Both the position numbers and the translations under genes were made by a program. This document shows positions 24,421 to 34,800 of a stretch of DNA of 64,000 nt, one piece after another. Every line of letters begins with the position of its first letter. The first letter of the stretch is position 1. The notes beneath the pieces are model-generated. The model was not told the DNA's origin. It did no database searches and worked only from the letters and a program-made list of their open reading frames with translations. This DNA comes from Talpa occidentalis (taxonomy: Eukaryota > Chordata > Mammalia > Eulipotyphla > Talpidae), in contig NW_023601543.1 of the NCBI RefSeq assembly GCF_014898055.3, forward strand, positions 10,749,314-10,813,313. Direction: 5' to 3'.

Positions 24421-24647
24421 GCACGCCCCAGAGGGGCCCGCGGCAGGCACCCCCCTTCGCCGTCTCTCCGCCCGCGGGCCGCCCGGGGCGCCCCCGTCCC
24501 CCCACCCCCGGCTCGGCGGCCGCGGCCCCGAGGCCGCAGGTACCGCGCCTCGGCCGGCCAGGGCGGCGGGGGCCCGGCCGGGAGCGGCGGCCGCGGGGCA
24601 GGAGGGCAGCGGCTCCCGCGGGGCGCGGGCGGAGGGCGGGCGGGCTT

Positions 24648-24653
24648 ACGGCT
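24648..24653 (-). other. Donor-like splice site, minus strand
   Basis: Minus strand reads CATCCCCAGCC|GTAAGCCC, with its GT at 24649-24648. The intron side fits the donor consensus well, the exon side only partly. It would end a first exon containing the (CCG)8 run. Confidence 0.3.
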
Positions 24654-24709
24654 GGGGATGCTCGCCCGCGCGGCGGTCTCGGCGCCGCTTCTGCACCCAG
24701 GCCGAGGCG

Positions 24710-24733
24710 CGGCGGCGGCGGCGGCGGCGGCGG
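24710..24733. repeat. (CGG)8 trinucleotide repeat
   Basis: Eight CGG units inside the CpG island, probably in a 5' UTR or first exon if the island is transcribed. Confidence 0.9.
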
Positions 24734-25236
24734 ACTGCGCCCCCTCGGCCGGGCGCGGGATGTAGGGCGCGGGAGGGGCGCGAGGGGAGGGCGCGCGCGG
24801 GTGGAGGCGGGGAGGGCGGGCGGGCGGGAGGGAGGGAGCGCGCGCGGGGCGGGCGGGGCGCGCGCTGCCGGGGCTCTGCCCGCGGGGGTGGCGGTGCGGG
24901 GCGCGCGGGCGCGGGCGCGGGGTGGGCGGGGGCGGGAGGCGGCCGCGCCACGCACCCGCGCGGCCACGTGTCCCAGCCTCGGGCGCCGCCCGGGGCCGCC
25001 GGGAGCGGGGCGCGGGCGCGCGAGGGAAGGGGGCCGCGGGAGGCGGGGGCGAGCGCTGCCCCGGGGGGTCGGCGGGGCGCCTGGGCCCTCCCGAGTCCCC
25101 CGCCCCGCCCCGCCCCCGGCGCCGCCGCCTGCGAAGCCGGCGGGGAGTCACGAGTCCCTGCAGGCCACCTCGGCCGCGGCCGAGGAGGGGGGCGCAACAA
25201 AGAGGGGCGCGCGAGGGTGGCGCCCCAGGGGCCTCC

Positions 25237-25246
25237 GCTCACCTGC
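25237..25246 (-). other. Strong donor-like splice site, minus strand
   Basis: Minus strand reads GGCGCAG|GTGAGCGG, with its GT at 25242-25241. It matches the CAG|GTRAG donor consensus fully. Position within the island suits the end of a first exon of a leftward gene starting between about 25246 and 25480. No start codon or known peptide upstream could be recognised. Confidence 0.4.
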
Positions 25247-25484
25247 GCCGGCTGCGAAGCCGCGGGGGTCGGCGGCGCGCCCCGGGTATTGGTCCCGATT
25301 GTGGCACCCGGGGATGCGGCGCGCAAGCATCCGCCGGCGACCCTTCCCCTTCGAGGCTGGTTGGACGCCGCGACAGCAGCCGCGTCCACAAGCCCAGGGC
25401 CCCCCCACCCCCGCGGGGCCGTGCGCCGCTCGGACAGCGCGGCTCGCAGAGCGGCACGTGGCAGCCCCGTTCACCCGACATTCA

Positions 25485-26000
25485 GTTCCCTGCGCCCACG
25501 CCTTGTGCCAAGCACCGTGCCAGGCGCTGGCGACACGGCACAGAATAGGCAGCCACGATTCTCTCCGCCTGGGAGCTTGCAGTCTCCTGGGGGACACATC
25601 CTCCAGGTTGTGATAAGGCCAGTGCCAGAAAGAAGAGGGTGCGAGTCCTGCGGTTAGGAAAGCAGGGGAAGGCATGCAGGGAGGCCTGAAAGTTAGGGAA
25701 GGGTAAGCACAGCCAGGGAAATGCCTGCCAGAAAGGTGAGTGAAAGCCGGACGGACGGGGCAAATCCTGATGCCTCAGAACTAGCAAGTGGTGATGGTGA
25801 CTGGCCCCGGGAAAACTGGGGAGAGCAGCCGAATAGAAGACAGTGCAGGTGTGCAGGGACCAGATCCTGAGCTACATCCTGTTCCACAGCGGGGCGGTTC
25901 ATGCCAACATGGGGGGGGGGGAGGGGGAGGCTATGGAACGAATGGCTGAACCCCGGGGCCTGGCATGATCTGATTTATATTTCTTGTATATTTATTTTTC
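25485..26000. repeat. Ancient interspersed repeat (L2-type, tentative)
   Basis: Begins GTGCCAAGCACCGTGCCAGGCGCTGG and continues with GGGAGCTTGCAGTCTCCTGGGGG, GTTGTGATAAG and, near its end, TGGCATGATCTGATTTATATTTC. This wording is that of an old mammalian-wide repeat also seen here at 46.6, 47.26, 49.24/50.26 and 53.2 kb. The family name is tentative. A G-run lies at 25910-25930. Confidence 0.55.
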
Positions 26001-26480
26001 TTTTGGACTAATTGTGCAGTACCATCCATTTGTGAGAAAAAAAAAAAGGCGAGATGGGAGTGCCCCTCACCGGCTTCCCCCACTAGTGCAAGATCACAAC
26101 CAGAGTGTTGACATTAGTACAATCTACTAATCTTATTCGATTTCCCTGGTTTTACTTGCCCTGGTGTGTATACGTGTGTGTTGCCATTTATGCAGTTGTA
26201 TCCCATAGGAAAGCTCACGTTTCCACCACCACTGTCAAAATACAAAGCAGTTCATCATGACAAGGACCCATCCTCGCTGCTCTTTTATAGCGACAGCCAT
26301 TTCCGCAGACGCCCAATCCCTTGCCATGGGTGGTCACTAGTCTCTCCTCCAGTTCTAGCATTTTGTCACTTCAAGAAAGTTCTGCAAATGAATCGTACAG
26401 TAGGTAACCTTTAGGGACTGGCTTTTTTCCACCTAATTCTCCTGAGGTGCACCCCATTTGTTCCCTGTGTCATAGTTCAT
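26001..26480 (-). mobile_element. Old L1M 3' relic
   Basis: Antisense remnant with CCAGTTCTAGCATTTTGTCACTTCAAG, AATCGTACAGTAGGTAACC and TGAGGTGCACCCCATTTG wording of old L1 3' UTRs. Confidence 0.6.
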
Positions 26481-26509
26481 TTCTTTTTTCTTGCTGAGTA
26501 CTATTCCAG

Positions 26510-27450
26510 CTCTGAGTCTTAGGGTTTTTTCGACAAGAGAAAATTAAACAAAAAAAATGAATAGCATGTATACCCATGTCAAAAAATCCAGAAACAAGAC
26601 TAATTATAATAAAGAAAAAATGAAAATCAACAAGCAACTGTAAACCTGGGACACACTGGGGGAGAGGCGGGATTAGGCTCAAAATAAGGGGGTTGGGAAT
26701 TGTATGGGGAATATAACCAAAATGAAAATGCATACATTGTGCAAAATTTTGCACAAATTATATAAAATAAAATATATTACAATAAAAAATCCAGAAACAA
26801 CAAGAGTTGGCAAGGATGTGGAGAAAAAAGAACACTTGTACACTGTTCATGGGCGTGTACACCAGTCCAGCCTTTATGGAAAACAGTGCGGAGTTTTCTC
26901 AAAATATGAAAAATACATCTACCACATGATCCAGCCATTCCACTCCTAGGTATCTACCCAAAGAATGCAAAAACCCTAACTGGAAACCATATGTGCCCTC
27001 CTACGTTCATCTCAGCCCTGTTCACACTAGCCAAGTTAGGGGTACAACCTAAGTGCCCGAGGACAAGGGACTACTACTCAGCGATATAAAAAACTGAACA
27101 CTTGCCATTTGTGACAACATGCATGGAACTGAAAAGGATTATCCTGAGTGAAATAAATCAGAAAGAGAAATACCGGATGGTTTTGCTTACATGTGGAATA
27201 TAGAGGAACAAGGGTTGGTCAAAACCAAAGCAGCAACGAGCCCCGGAAGTCTGACTGTGTTAGAATCGAGGCTACCGGATGGGGAGGAGTTGGGGGGAGA
27301 GCAAAGCAGGGAGGAGGCCCTCTGCACTATGGGTGCCTGGGTGGAGGGTGTGGTGCGGGGACATGCACCTGAAGAGATGAGTCTCATACAGTGGGTTGTG
27401 CATCAGTGTGACCTCAATAAAATTAATAACCAAAAAAAAAAAACAAAAAA
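26510..27450 (+). mobile_element. L1 3' end, interrupted by a younger L1
   Basis: Sense remnant of ORF2 C-terminus and 3' UTR: GGCAAGGATGTGGAG, CCACATGATCCAGCCATTCCACTCC, GAGTGAAATAAATCAGAAAG, then a 3' UTR ending CTCAATAAAATTAATAACC plus A-run at 27430. Many stops and gaps; it cannot encode protein. A younger L1 fragment sits inside at 26598-26783. Confidence 0.85.
26598..26783 (+). mobile_element. Very short young L1 3' end with TSD
   Basis: 186-bp L1 3' UTR fragment (GGGGTTGGGAATTGTATGGGG, ATGCATACATTGTGC, A-rich end). TSD AAAAAATCCAGAAACAA is perfect at 26581-26597 and 26784-26800, and lies in the host L1 where AATCCAGAAACAACAAGAGTTGG is normally continuous. Confidence 0.93.
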
Positions 27451-28984
27451 CCATGAACTTTCCTGTATACATAGAAGAAACCCGGGAAACTGAATGTTCT
27501 GATTCATATTTTTAAAAGTCACCTTGGCTCCCACGCGGACACAGGCTCCACGAGATTAAGAATGGGAGCAGGGAGACTAGTTAGGAGACTTTCCCAGTCG
27601 TTTCCATCAAAGCAGGCAGTGGTTTAGATGAAGCTGGTGCCCTGGGAGAGCGCTGGCAGGATTCAACGGGGCAGGCTTGAAAGGGCCTTGGAATTGAAGC
27701 AGAGGCTCAGGGTAGACAGTTACTTTGAGATGTCACGGGAACGTGTTCGAGGTTAGTGGACTTAGCAGGGAGGGTTGCTTCTGCAAAGGATTCAACTCCC
27801 TGCTCAGGTGACAGGGAGTGAGGAGCTGCTTTTCACAAGGAGGACAGCCCTGTACCTGCTGAAAGGTGCTCCCAGCTCTCCAGGCCATGGAGGCATATGC
27901 TGGGGGGCGGGCGGCAAAGGGAGGGGGTTGCTAGGCATCTGTACACATCCAGCCTCTGCACTCCAATCTTTCCCATGGGGTGCAAGGAGGGCACTGACCT
28001 CCCCTCGGAGAGAACACTGCAGTGCAAACCCTTGCAGTTGCTTTCTCTCCCCGGCACCACTGGCTTGGGCCTTCTCTTTCCCCATTCCAAGCCCTCAGAA
28101 GCACTGAACTTGGTTCTCTCCGTCTAGAGAGACTCCAACTTCATACTTGCTAAGAAGCTGATCACTGCCCCGCCCCCAAGGAGCTTGTGAAAAATTAATA
28201 CAGAAACCTTGCTCGGTGCGGCCGGGGCTTCAGGGGAGAACCTACGCCTGAGCAATGAGCAGGCAGATGGGTCAGAACACCAGCGCCAGAGAAGTAGCCA
28301 ACAGACTCCCCAGTTGGAGGGCGCTGGCTGAAGGGCCTTCTTCCAGGCAACCTTCCGGCCATCCACTGGCACTCAATCATTGTTCGGGGTGGGGGTGGGG
28401 TGGAGGGGGTGGAAGGGGTTGGTGTGTGTGATTCCCTACAAGAGCCCTTCCTGCCTCTCCCCTGCTCCACCTTCCCTTGTGTGTCTCGCTTCCTCCCTGC
28501 TGTGGATATTCGTGATATGTTCCTACTAGTTGCAAGACACAGCTGCCCACATTGCCCGGCTTGGTCTACAACCAAGGCCAGCCCTGCCTGCCTCTTAACA
28601 CTTCATCTCCTTGGAGTTGAACTCCACTTTTGTGGGTCATGGAAACACATTGTTCCACTTAAAATATGTGGGAGACTGTGTTGCAGAATAAGCAAAACGG
28701 ATAAAAGGGAAGAGGCTGCCCAAATTAATTGTGAACTCGTGTGCTGCATTCTGGTGATGTTTTCAGCATTAAGAAGCAAAAAGAAATTGAATAGAATAAA
28801 ATCAGATGGTATGATCTCAGATCTGATCTTTTTCATTTCTGTTTGAGTGAGGAAATAAGCAGAAGGGTCTTAGATTTCAACAGAATTTAAAGCACCCTCA
28901 GAAGAAAATAGGAAACATTTGCCAGTATACAAAAGCAATCAAGTCCTTCATCTTCTCTTCAAAAAACACTATCATGACTAATAA
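27451..28984. other. Unassigned stretch
   Basis: No gene supported. There is a G-rich tract with quadruplex potential at 28385-28425 (GGGGTGGGGGTGGGG type). Frames near 27775-28107 and 28195-28846 have no recognisable domain. Confidence 0.4.
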
Positions 28985-29160
28985 TTCTAATTGATTGAAA
29001 GTGTTTTACATACCAGACAGTTCATATGCATTTATTTCCTCTTCATGTGAGATATTCTTTATTTTACAGATGAGGAAACGGAGGCTCAAAGAAGTTAAAC
29101 AATTTTGGAGCCAGCATTTAAAACCAAGACGCATGGCTCCAGAGCTCACTGTCTAAACCA
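28985..29160 (-). repeat. MIR element
   Basis: Contains TTTTACAGATGAGGAAACGGAGGCTCAAAGAAGTTAAAC preceded by TCATATGCATTTATTTCC and followed by an element-typical end. Confidence 0.85.
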
Positions 29161-29439
29161 GTAGCTCGTCTTCCAAAACAGTGAAAGAAGACAGTTAATG
29201 ATGTTTCCTATGCGCATACAAGGGGCTGTCTCTTTCTGGTAAGTGACTTTTTCCCATGGTGCTGCTGAGCTTTCATCTGGATGGCTTTTGCCTATCGATG
29301 GAACTCGTGGAGTTCAAGTGTCTGCTCCACAAGGAGCCTGAAGCTACAGACAGTTACTGCCTTTCCGTGATTGTCATGTGGGTGATGGGGGAGCCCAGCC
29401 AAACCCCGTGAGCGCATCTACCTGTCTGGCCAGCCTGGC

Positions 29440-29990
29440 TCCCAGCTCTTCCCTCTCAGACCTGTGGCCCTCAGCCTGTGGTGTGGAAGGATCTTTAAAC
29501 ACTTCCCGTGCGATCCCTCTGGAGACCTTTGTTCCTTCAGCCTAGAACCCAGTTTCCACCGGCTCCCATATACCACCTCTTCATTTCATAGATATCTCAG
29601 CCTCAGTTGGTCCAAAATCGAGCTCCTCCTGGCCCCCCACCCTGACCTAATCTCTTCCCGTATTCCCTGTCTCTGTCAATGGCATGCCACCTGTCTGGGT
29701 GCCCAAGATAAAAGCTTCTATTACCTTCAACTCCCTTTTGTCATGTCCAACAGGTCACCAACTCCCATAAATAAGTCCCATAAATTCTACTTGTGAAAAC
29801 GTCAGACCTCACCTCTTGCACATCCTCACTTGCCAACCAGGCAGAAGCAGTTCTTCCCTGGTATCTGGTTCATGCTGTTCACATAGCAGGTCATCATTTA
29901 CAAACCTGATGACTTCTGGAAACTGTATCCATCACCATATCATAGGCTTCTTGAGATTTATGTGTCCTTCCTTGTTCCAGTCTCTTGGAA
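29440..29990 (+). mobile_element. L2 LINE relic
   Basis: Diverged L2 ORF2 3' coding wording: CCAAAATCGAGCTCCTCC, TGTCTCTGTCAATGGCATGCCACC, GGGTGCCCAAGATAAAAGC, then a CCATAAATTCTACTTG block. It does not encode a working protein. Confidence 0.7.
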
Positions 29991-30071
29991 CAATAGTAGG
30001 CATTATTATAATATTTTAAAAGTATTTTATTATGATAAAAAATAGACACATGCAAAATTGATAAAATACTA

Positions 30072-30391
30072 CAATTAAATTTTGGAAAAAAGATTTATTT
30101 ATTATTTATGCATACAAAAACTGGGGTGCAGGCCAGAGGTGTGGGGGGGTGAGAGGATTCACCAAAGATAGAGTGGGGAACAGAACAGGCGGATCCACTG
30201 AAATACACTGCTGAGGGAAGCAGCGGGAGGTCTGCTGCACCATGTGGGTAGCTCCCTGGCCAGGGATCGAACTCTGCTGCAGTGGCTGCAGATAGCTTCA
30301 TAGGTTGCGTCTTAATCCCTTGCACCACCAGGGAAGCCCTACTACTAGAGGTGGGGTTGGGGGTGGGGGTGAGAGGATTCACCAGAGACTA
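30072..30391 (-). mobile_element. Chimeric tRNA-derived SINE, subfamily A (copy 5)
   Basis: A reverse-oriented full SINE occupies about 30088-30339 (head GGGAAGCCC at its right end). To its right, 30349-30389 repeats an internal SINE piece in the same orientation (GGGGGTGAGAGGATTCACCAGAGA). ACTACAAT flanks the whole composite (about 30069-30076 and 30388-30395), suggesting it was inserted as one unit. Confidence 0.75.
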
Positions 30392-30399
30392 CAATGAAC

Positions 30400-30720
30400 T
30401 TTACACATGTCCAGCACCCAGTTTCAACAATTATCAACAGGTGACCAACTTTGTTTCATTTCTATTTCCCATTCCCTCCAACTCACTCCATACCCTGGAC
30501 TGTGTTAAAACAAATGCAACACATCCTATCAGTCCATCCAGAAATACTTAACTATATATTGCTAAAAGAGAAAGGCTCCCTTTTTTAACATAGATGTAAT
30601 AGCAGACCTAAAAGCAATTAACTCAAATACCTTCATAGCAACAAATACCCACTCAAAATTCCCCCGATGTCCCCCAAACTTTTGTTTATTCCAACCAGGA
30701 TATTTTTAAAGCTTCATTCA
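30400..30720 (-). mobile_element. Old L1/HAL1-type relic
   Basis: Wording AACTTTACACATGTCC, CAGTTTCAACAATTATCAAC, AATTCCCCCGATGTCCCCC is that of old antisense L1 3' regions. Family level is uncertain. Confidence 0.5.
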
Positions 30721-30754
30721 TGTATTATATTTGAATATGTCTCTAGTTAATGAT

Positions 30755-30793
30755 TCTTGGATGAATGAATGAATGAATGAATCATTCATTCAC
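30755..30793. repeat. (GAAT)n with inverted end
   Basis: Five GAAT units followed by CATTCATTCA, making a short inverted repeat. Confidence 0.75.
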
Positions 30794-31109
30794 AGGCCAT
30801 TTTACAAACACAAATTTATCCGATTCCAGAATATTCTCCAGCACCTCACTGACACCCAATTTAAAAGGCATCCCTTCCCTGTCTGATAGCATTTTACATA
30901 AGCATCTCTTGCTCTTACTTATTTAATCTTATAGTAAAGATTTTGTGAAGACAGTTTTCTGCTCCTTAAAGATAAGTCAAACACCGTACTAGTAATTGTG
31001 TATCTAGTGGCACTGAGCACAGGACCTCATTAGCCAACCAAAGACGTTATTTCTGAACTGAATGGACTTTAATTAAGACCAACATTCATAGAATCCTTTG
31101 TGTCTCTGG

Positions 31110-31215
31110 GGTATAGTCTAAGGGCCGAGAGCTTTGGAATCTTGCAGACAAGAGGCTTCAAGTGTGAGCATGGCTGCCTATTGGTTGTGTGGCCTAGGAC
31201 AATTATAAACTTAAA
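31110..31215 (+). repeat. MIR fragment
   Basis: GAGAGCTTTGGAATCTTGCAGAC and GGTTGTGTGGCCTAGGACAATTA correspond to the MIR 5' half. Confidence 0.65.
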
Positions 31216-32419
31216 TAGAAACATTTTTGTTGTTGACTAGGGGAAAAAGGAAAAATAAATGTAACAGGAAAAAAAAGATTAAAAACACATTTTTTGCTCA
31301 CCTGCTCCCTGAAATAGTTTTGATAATCTGTGTACTGCCTCACTCCAGCCCACATTTAAATAGTTACAAAGAAAGGAATTTTGGCTAGATAGTAAATACT
31401 GGTATTCTAAAATAAAATGGTTACATTGCTTTTTTGAGTCCCACAGAATTTTATCCTCATGTAATATAGTTTATGTTTATAAGTCTGTTTTTGAACATGC
31501 TATACATACCTCTCTGCAACTAAAATATGCACATAAATTAAAATTAATTTTTTAAATGTCCCATCACCATAAGGCTTTCTATGTTTTTTTTTTTTAAGTT
31601 TTTCTGGATAGTGTTATCGTTAGTACACAATTGATTGAAAGAACTGAAATAGCCTATAAAGTTTGAAAAATAATTTAAATACCCAATATAATTTTTTTCT
31701 TTGGAAATAGATCTCAGAGACGGACGAAGTGTTTGTTTTTCAGTTAGTTGATGCATTTGTGGATAAAGATCACTTATTCCTAGATTGAGACAGGGTTCCA
31801 TATCTACTTTGATTCTTTTTTTTCATCATTTAAAAATGTAATGCTAAGAAGCTTTGTTCCCATAAGTAGGTACAAGGAAATGAAACGTCTTGCTCACAGC
31901 ATTGTCACAGAACTCTTGGTTTCCTGAGTTATGTTCCAAAATCCATCGTGATCTATCATCACAAATTCATTTTAATGACTTACTAGCTGACAATTCCATT
32001 AGATCTTTCAGCAATTTTGTTGAATGCAAAGAATTAGAAACCACCTGTGTTGCAAAAGGTCTGTTAAGCAGTGATTAGGGTCATTCATTTTTTCCACACC
32101 AACACACTTATTTTGGCTTGTCTCTTTGTTTGTTACGGAGGAGGTTTCTACCCCCAGGGCAACACACCAAAGTCAGATTAGTGACAGAGGGGTGGGGGTG
32201 GGGAAAGGAGGGGCGAGGATTGCCTTTCTTTTGTAAAGTGAGAGAAAGGCTGCTGGGAAAGAGGAGGTGGAGAAGCCGAATGAATCCACCTGCCAGAGAC
32301 CCAGTGTTCTCAGGCAGATCAATTTTAGGAAGTTGGGAGTCTAGAAATTGATTTCTTTACAATCGACTGTGCCCACAGACTCCTGGCTAGACTGTATGTG
32401 TCCCCAATGATATTCCTAA
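31216..32419. other. Unassigned AT-rich stretch
   Basis: No gene or confidently named repeat. There is a T-run at 31587-31597 and a G-rich patch at 32190-32215. Confidence 0.4.
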
Positions 32420-32565
32420 CTTGGTGTGACTTAATTTACCTCATCTTCAGTTTGAGGCTGGCATTATCTAAATCACAGGATTATTGTGAGGATGGAATTA
32501 AACTCCATACTACATGCAAAGCACCTAGGTTGTCGGACACGTAAGTGTGAGATTTCTTCCCTACC
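32420..32565 (+). repeat. MIR fragment
   Basis: Core wording TTTACCTCATCTTCAGTTTGAGG, AGGATTATTGTGAGGATGGAATTAAA, CAAAGCACC. Confidence 0.75.
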
Positions 32566-32619
32566 TGTCTATCTTGACATGCCCATTTCTACGTTAGTAT
32601 GATTAATAGTCTGATTTTT

Positions 32620-32710
32620 TTTTTTTACAGTCAAAAAAACATCTCACAAAATTACATGGCTTGGCCAAGATTACACTTGAAATCAGTAAAAACGGGCTGA
32701 AAATCTAATT
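32620..32710 (-). repeat. MIR-like fragment
   Basis: CAAAATTACATGGCTTGGCCAAGATTACACTTG resembles the antisense MIR core. Confidence 0.5.
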
Positions 32711-33420
32711 CAGGACATTTCCCTGGGTATTTTTATTTTAACTTTCAGGCACTTTTAAAAAGAGAAGTACAAAGAAAAATATAACAAATACTCATATGTT
32801 TCCACCACTCAGAATTAGCGACTGTGAAATATGCAAGACACAAGAGAACCTAGGACTTGTCTGTGATGGTGGGTGAGGCACGTACACATATCTAGTTGTG
32901 AAGCTCTGCTCCCCAAATTATATAGAATTGTAAACCAATGGTAAATCAATGTATTTGTATTTAAAAATATAGCAACTAAATTTACTTTATGTCTCTCTTG
33001 GGAAATAAAATATTTAAATATTACAGGTAAATATATTGACCACTGTCTGTAGTGGTGCTATCCCTTCTTCCTGAGTCAGCCACTGTGAGGAGTTGGTTTT
33101 GTTTTCTGTACCATTAGTATATGCCATTCTGCAACTTATTCTGTGACTCAGTATCGGGGTTTTCTTTAGTCCTTTCCTCTTCCACCCCATAAAAACAATA
33201 TGGTTATAGAAGTTACATGTTCTATCCTTTACTCTAGTGTAGGGAGTATTTCTATCCTTCTCCCAAACAATTTCTGCCACTCCCCAACTCTGCTGTTTAT
33301 TTGTCTCTCTGTCTTATTTGTGACTTGTAGTTCTACTATTTTGTTTTGTTTTTGTTACTTTGTTAAGTGGTTACTCTTGTAGTTCGCAGTATGAGTGCCA
33401 CTGCAGCCTTGGCTAACACC
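32711..33420. other. Unassigned AT-rich stretch
   Basis: Possibly L1-derived (GTATTTTTATTTTAACTTTCAGGC, CATATGTTTCCACCACTCAG), but too diverged to assign. No gene. Confidence 0.4.
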
Positions 33421-33424
33421 TGTT

Positions 33425-34385
33425 TGTTCTTTCATTGAGATATAATTCACCTGCCATAAAATTCACTTGTTTAAAGCCTATACCATTCGTGGGTATTTAG
33501 CGTAATCACAGTGGTGCAGTCATCACCACCCCCTAATACCCGCACACTTTCATCACCCCAAAAAGGAATTCCATTAGCAGTTACTCTCCCAATCCTTTTC
33601 CACTCATCCCTCTCCCCAGTTCCTGGCAACCACAAATTAATTTTCTTTCTCCTTGCAGTGCCTCTTCTGGATGATCCAAGTAAATGAAATGATGCAGTAT
33701 GTGGCCTTTTGTGTCTAGCTTCTTTCACTTACCATGTTTTCAAGGTTCATTCTTTATATTGCTGAATAGCAGGCCATTGTATGGGGGTCTTGTTTGTCCC
33801 TCTGTTTTGTTTGTCATTCATCAACTGAAGGACATTCAGGCTGTTTTCATTTTTGAAGATATTGAATACTGCTGCTATGATTTTTTTGGTACAAGTCTTT
33901 GTATGGACATAAATTTCCAATTCTAGGAGTGGAATAGCTGGGTCAAATCGAAACTATGTTTAACCTTTGAGGGGAACTGCCACACTGTTTTCCAAGGGAG
34001 CTGCACCATTTTACACTCTCAACAGGATGGTATGGGGGTTCTAATTTCTCCACATTCTTGCCAACGCTTGTTATAGTCTGTCTTTTTTTACTGTAGTCAT
34101 GCTGGAATGTGGGAAGCCAGTACCTCACTGTGGTTTTGATTTGCATTTCCCTGATGGTTAGTGATGTTGAGCATCTTTTCATATTCATGCTAGCCATCTT
34201 TATAGCTTCCTCGGAGAAGTGTCTATTCAAGTCCTTTGATCATTTTAAAAATTTTACTTATCTTTTTATAATTGAGTTGTAAGAATTCTTTGTATATTCT
34301 AAATACAAGTGCCTTCTCAGATATATGATTTGCAAATGTTTTCTCACATTCTGTGGGTTGTCTTTTCACATTACCATTCAGGAGC
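33425..34385 (-). mobile_element. L1M 3' end relic
   Basis: Antisense: polyA side ends near 33430 with ATTGAGATATAATTCACCTGCC, then 3' UTR, then ORF2 C-terminal coding wording (AATAGCTGGGTCAAATCG, CTGCACCATTTTACACTC, GTTGAGCATCTTTTCATA, TTTGATCATTTTAAAAATT) and into 34380. Frameshifts and stops throughout. Confidence 0.85.
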
Positions 34386-34388
34386 TCC

Positions 34389-34800
34389 TTTGATGCATAA
34401 GCATGGGTCGGCTTGGGCTGCCAGAGCACAGCACAGCCTGGGTAACTTACACAGCAGACATTTCTTTTCTCACAGTTTGGGGGGCCAGTAGTCAAGATCA
34501 AGGTGCTGTCAGGTTTGGATTCTCGTGAGGCCTTTCTCCCTGTCCGTAGAGACAGCTAAGCTACCTTTTTGCTGGTCCCTTACATGGGCTTTCCTCAGTG
34601 TGCATGGAAAGAGAGAGAACTCTCTGATGTCTTTTCCTCTTCTTATAAGGACATTATCCTATTGGGTTAGAGCCCTACTCTTATGACCTCATTTAACCTT
34701 AATGACCTCCCAGGAAGCCCTGTCTCCAAATACAGTCACAGCAGGGATTAGGGTTTCAAAATATGAATAGGGGGTGTGTGCATAATTTGGTCAATAACAA
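34389..34800 (-). mobile_element. MaLR-type LTR (MLT1-like)
   Basis: Antisense solo LTR: GGCTTGGGCTGCCAGAGCACAG at the left, CTCACAGTTTGGGGGGCCAGTAG, CCTCTTCTTATAAGGACATTATCC, AATACAGTCACAGCAGGG at the right. These are the order and spacing of ERVL-MaLR LTRs. No internal region is present. Confidence 0.8.

Larger units (their letters stand above)
24240..25480. promoter_or_regulatory. CpG island, likely promoter
   Basis: About 1.2 kb with very high G+C and undepleted CpG, unlike everything else in the window. It contains many GC boxes (GGGCGG, for example in 24805-24860), a CACGTG E-box at 24965-24970 and a (CGG)8 run. There is no TATA box of note. Mammalian CpG islands usually mark promoters. 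Two donor-like sites on the minus strand favour a leftward transcript, but a plus-strand donor-like site also exists, so a divergent promoter is possible. The gene is not identified. Confidence 0.8.

Noticed and set aside
24104..25389. Three long minus-strand frames of 247-293 codons in the island
   Set aside because: Same GC artefact. They overlap each other in different frames, part of one is the minisatellite, and at least one has no ATG start.
24281..25657. 458-codon open frame in the CpG island, plus strand
   Set aside because: Extreme G+C removes stop codons in several frames on both strands at once. The product is low-complexity Arg/Pro/Ala/Gly with no domain.
25732..25745. Plus-strand donor-like AAAG|GTGAGTGA as evidence of a rightward first exon
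   Set aside because: It falls in an ancient interspersed repeat outside the CpG island. A chance match is likely.
30755..30793. GAAT palindrome as a regulatory cruciform
   Set aside because: A microsatellite with a short inverted end, common by chance in AT-rich DNA.
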